A stretch of 5,564 nucleotides of DNA from assembly GCA_030625925.1 (NCBI GenBank), contig DAOUPY010000125.1, positions 1-5,564 on the forward strand, read 5' to 3'. The notes beneath the pieces are model-generated. The model did no database searches. It was given only the letters and a program-made list of their open reading frames with translations, and was not told the DNA's origin. Numbering within the stretch: the first letter of the stretch is position 1; every line of letters starts with the position of its first letter. Below are positions 5,411 through 5,564 of this stretch, piece after piece. Made by a program: the position numbers and the translations under genes. This DNA comes from Fusobacteriaceae bacterium (GTDB taxonomy: Bacteria; Fusobacteriota; Fusobacteriia; Fusobacteriales; Fusobacteriaceae).

Positions 5411-5564
5411 GTGGCAGGTTATGCAGATTTTAACGGAATTTTTTGAAGTTTATGGTCATCCCAAGAGACCCTCTCACGTCTTTCGGCCACATGTTTTGCG
5501 ATTATTAAAATTTATTTTTGAGTTTTAATTTTGAGGGCGATATTACTTTTACAGTAATTATCTT
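5411..5564. other. End-of-window stretch without a supportable gene
   Basis: No gene can be supported here. On the minus strand 30 codons are open from 5511 to a TAA at 5419-5421, with a protein-like composition (HVAERRERVSWDDHKLQKIP) but no ATG and a stop just upstream. On the plus strand a 35-codon frame starts at ATG 5421 and ends at 5528, without a ribosome binding site. Another minus-strand frame is open from the window edge to a TAA at 5505-5507 and could be the lysine-rich tail of a gene outside. An inverted repeat ATTACT/AGTAAT lies at 5542-5558. Confidence 0.4.

Overview
The window is AT-rich, low-GC bacterial DNA. It carries most of a lysine-biosynthesis operon on the minus strand and one divergently transcribed transporter gene on the plus strand. 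The AT bias, strong AGGAGG-type ribosome binding sites, a Gram-positive/Fusobacteria-style lysine riboswitch and the protein sequences suggest a Fusobacteriota or Firmicutes member. The Fusobacteriota guess is weakly supported and rests on style, not on a marker gene.

Layout, read along the minus strand from about 4360 down to 1: a promoter (about 4335-4363); a lysine riboswitch aptamer (4139-4310); a hairpin that looks like the antiterminator (4101-4130); an overlapping intrinsic terminator (4071-4105); then lysA (3936-2635), lysC (2535-1333), asd (1228-224) and the first 67 codons of dapA (202 to the window edge). The order lysA-lysC-asd-dapA covers the first two steps of the aspartate pathway (LysC, Asd), the entry to the diaminopimelate branch (DapA) and the last step to lysine (LysA). 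Gaps of 99, 104 and 21 nt with no terminator between genes fit one transcript. When lysine is plentiful the riboswitch should favour the terminator and shut the operon down.

Plus strand: a 287-residue EamA/DMT-family transporter (4474-5337) has its own likely promoter in the 537-nt divergent intergenic region. It is followed by a strong hairpin with A- and T-tracts on its two sides (5363-5410), which can stop transcription from both directions. The last 154 nt (5411-5564) hold no gene I can support.

The most unusual observation is a second leader element, separate from the riboswitch, that occurs twice: once between the terminator and lysA (3992-4055) and once between lysA and lysC (2574-2624). 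The copies share a 25-nt block (21 identical) and a 12-nt block (11 identical). A helix joins the two blocks and is preserved through base changes, while the middle differs in length. This looks like a conserved structured RNA element in front of two genes of the same pathway. I do not recognise it as a named family.
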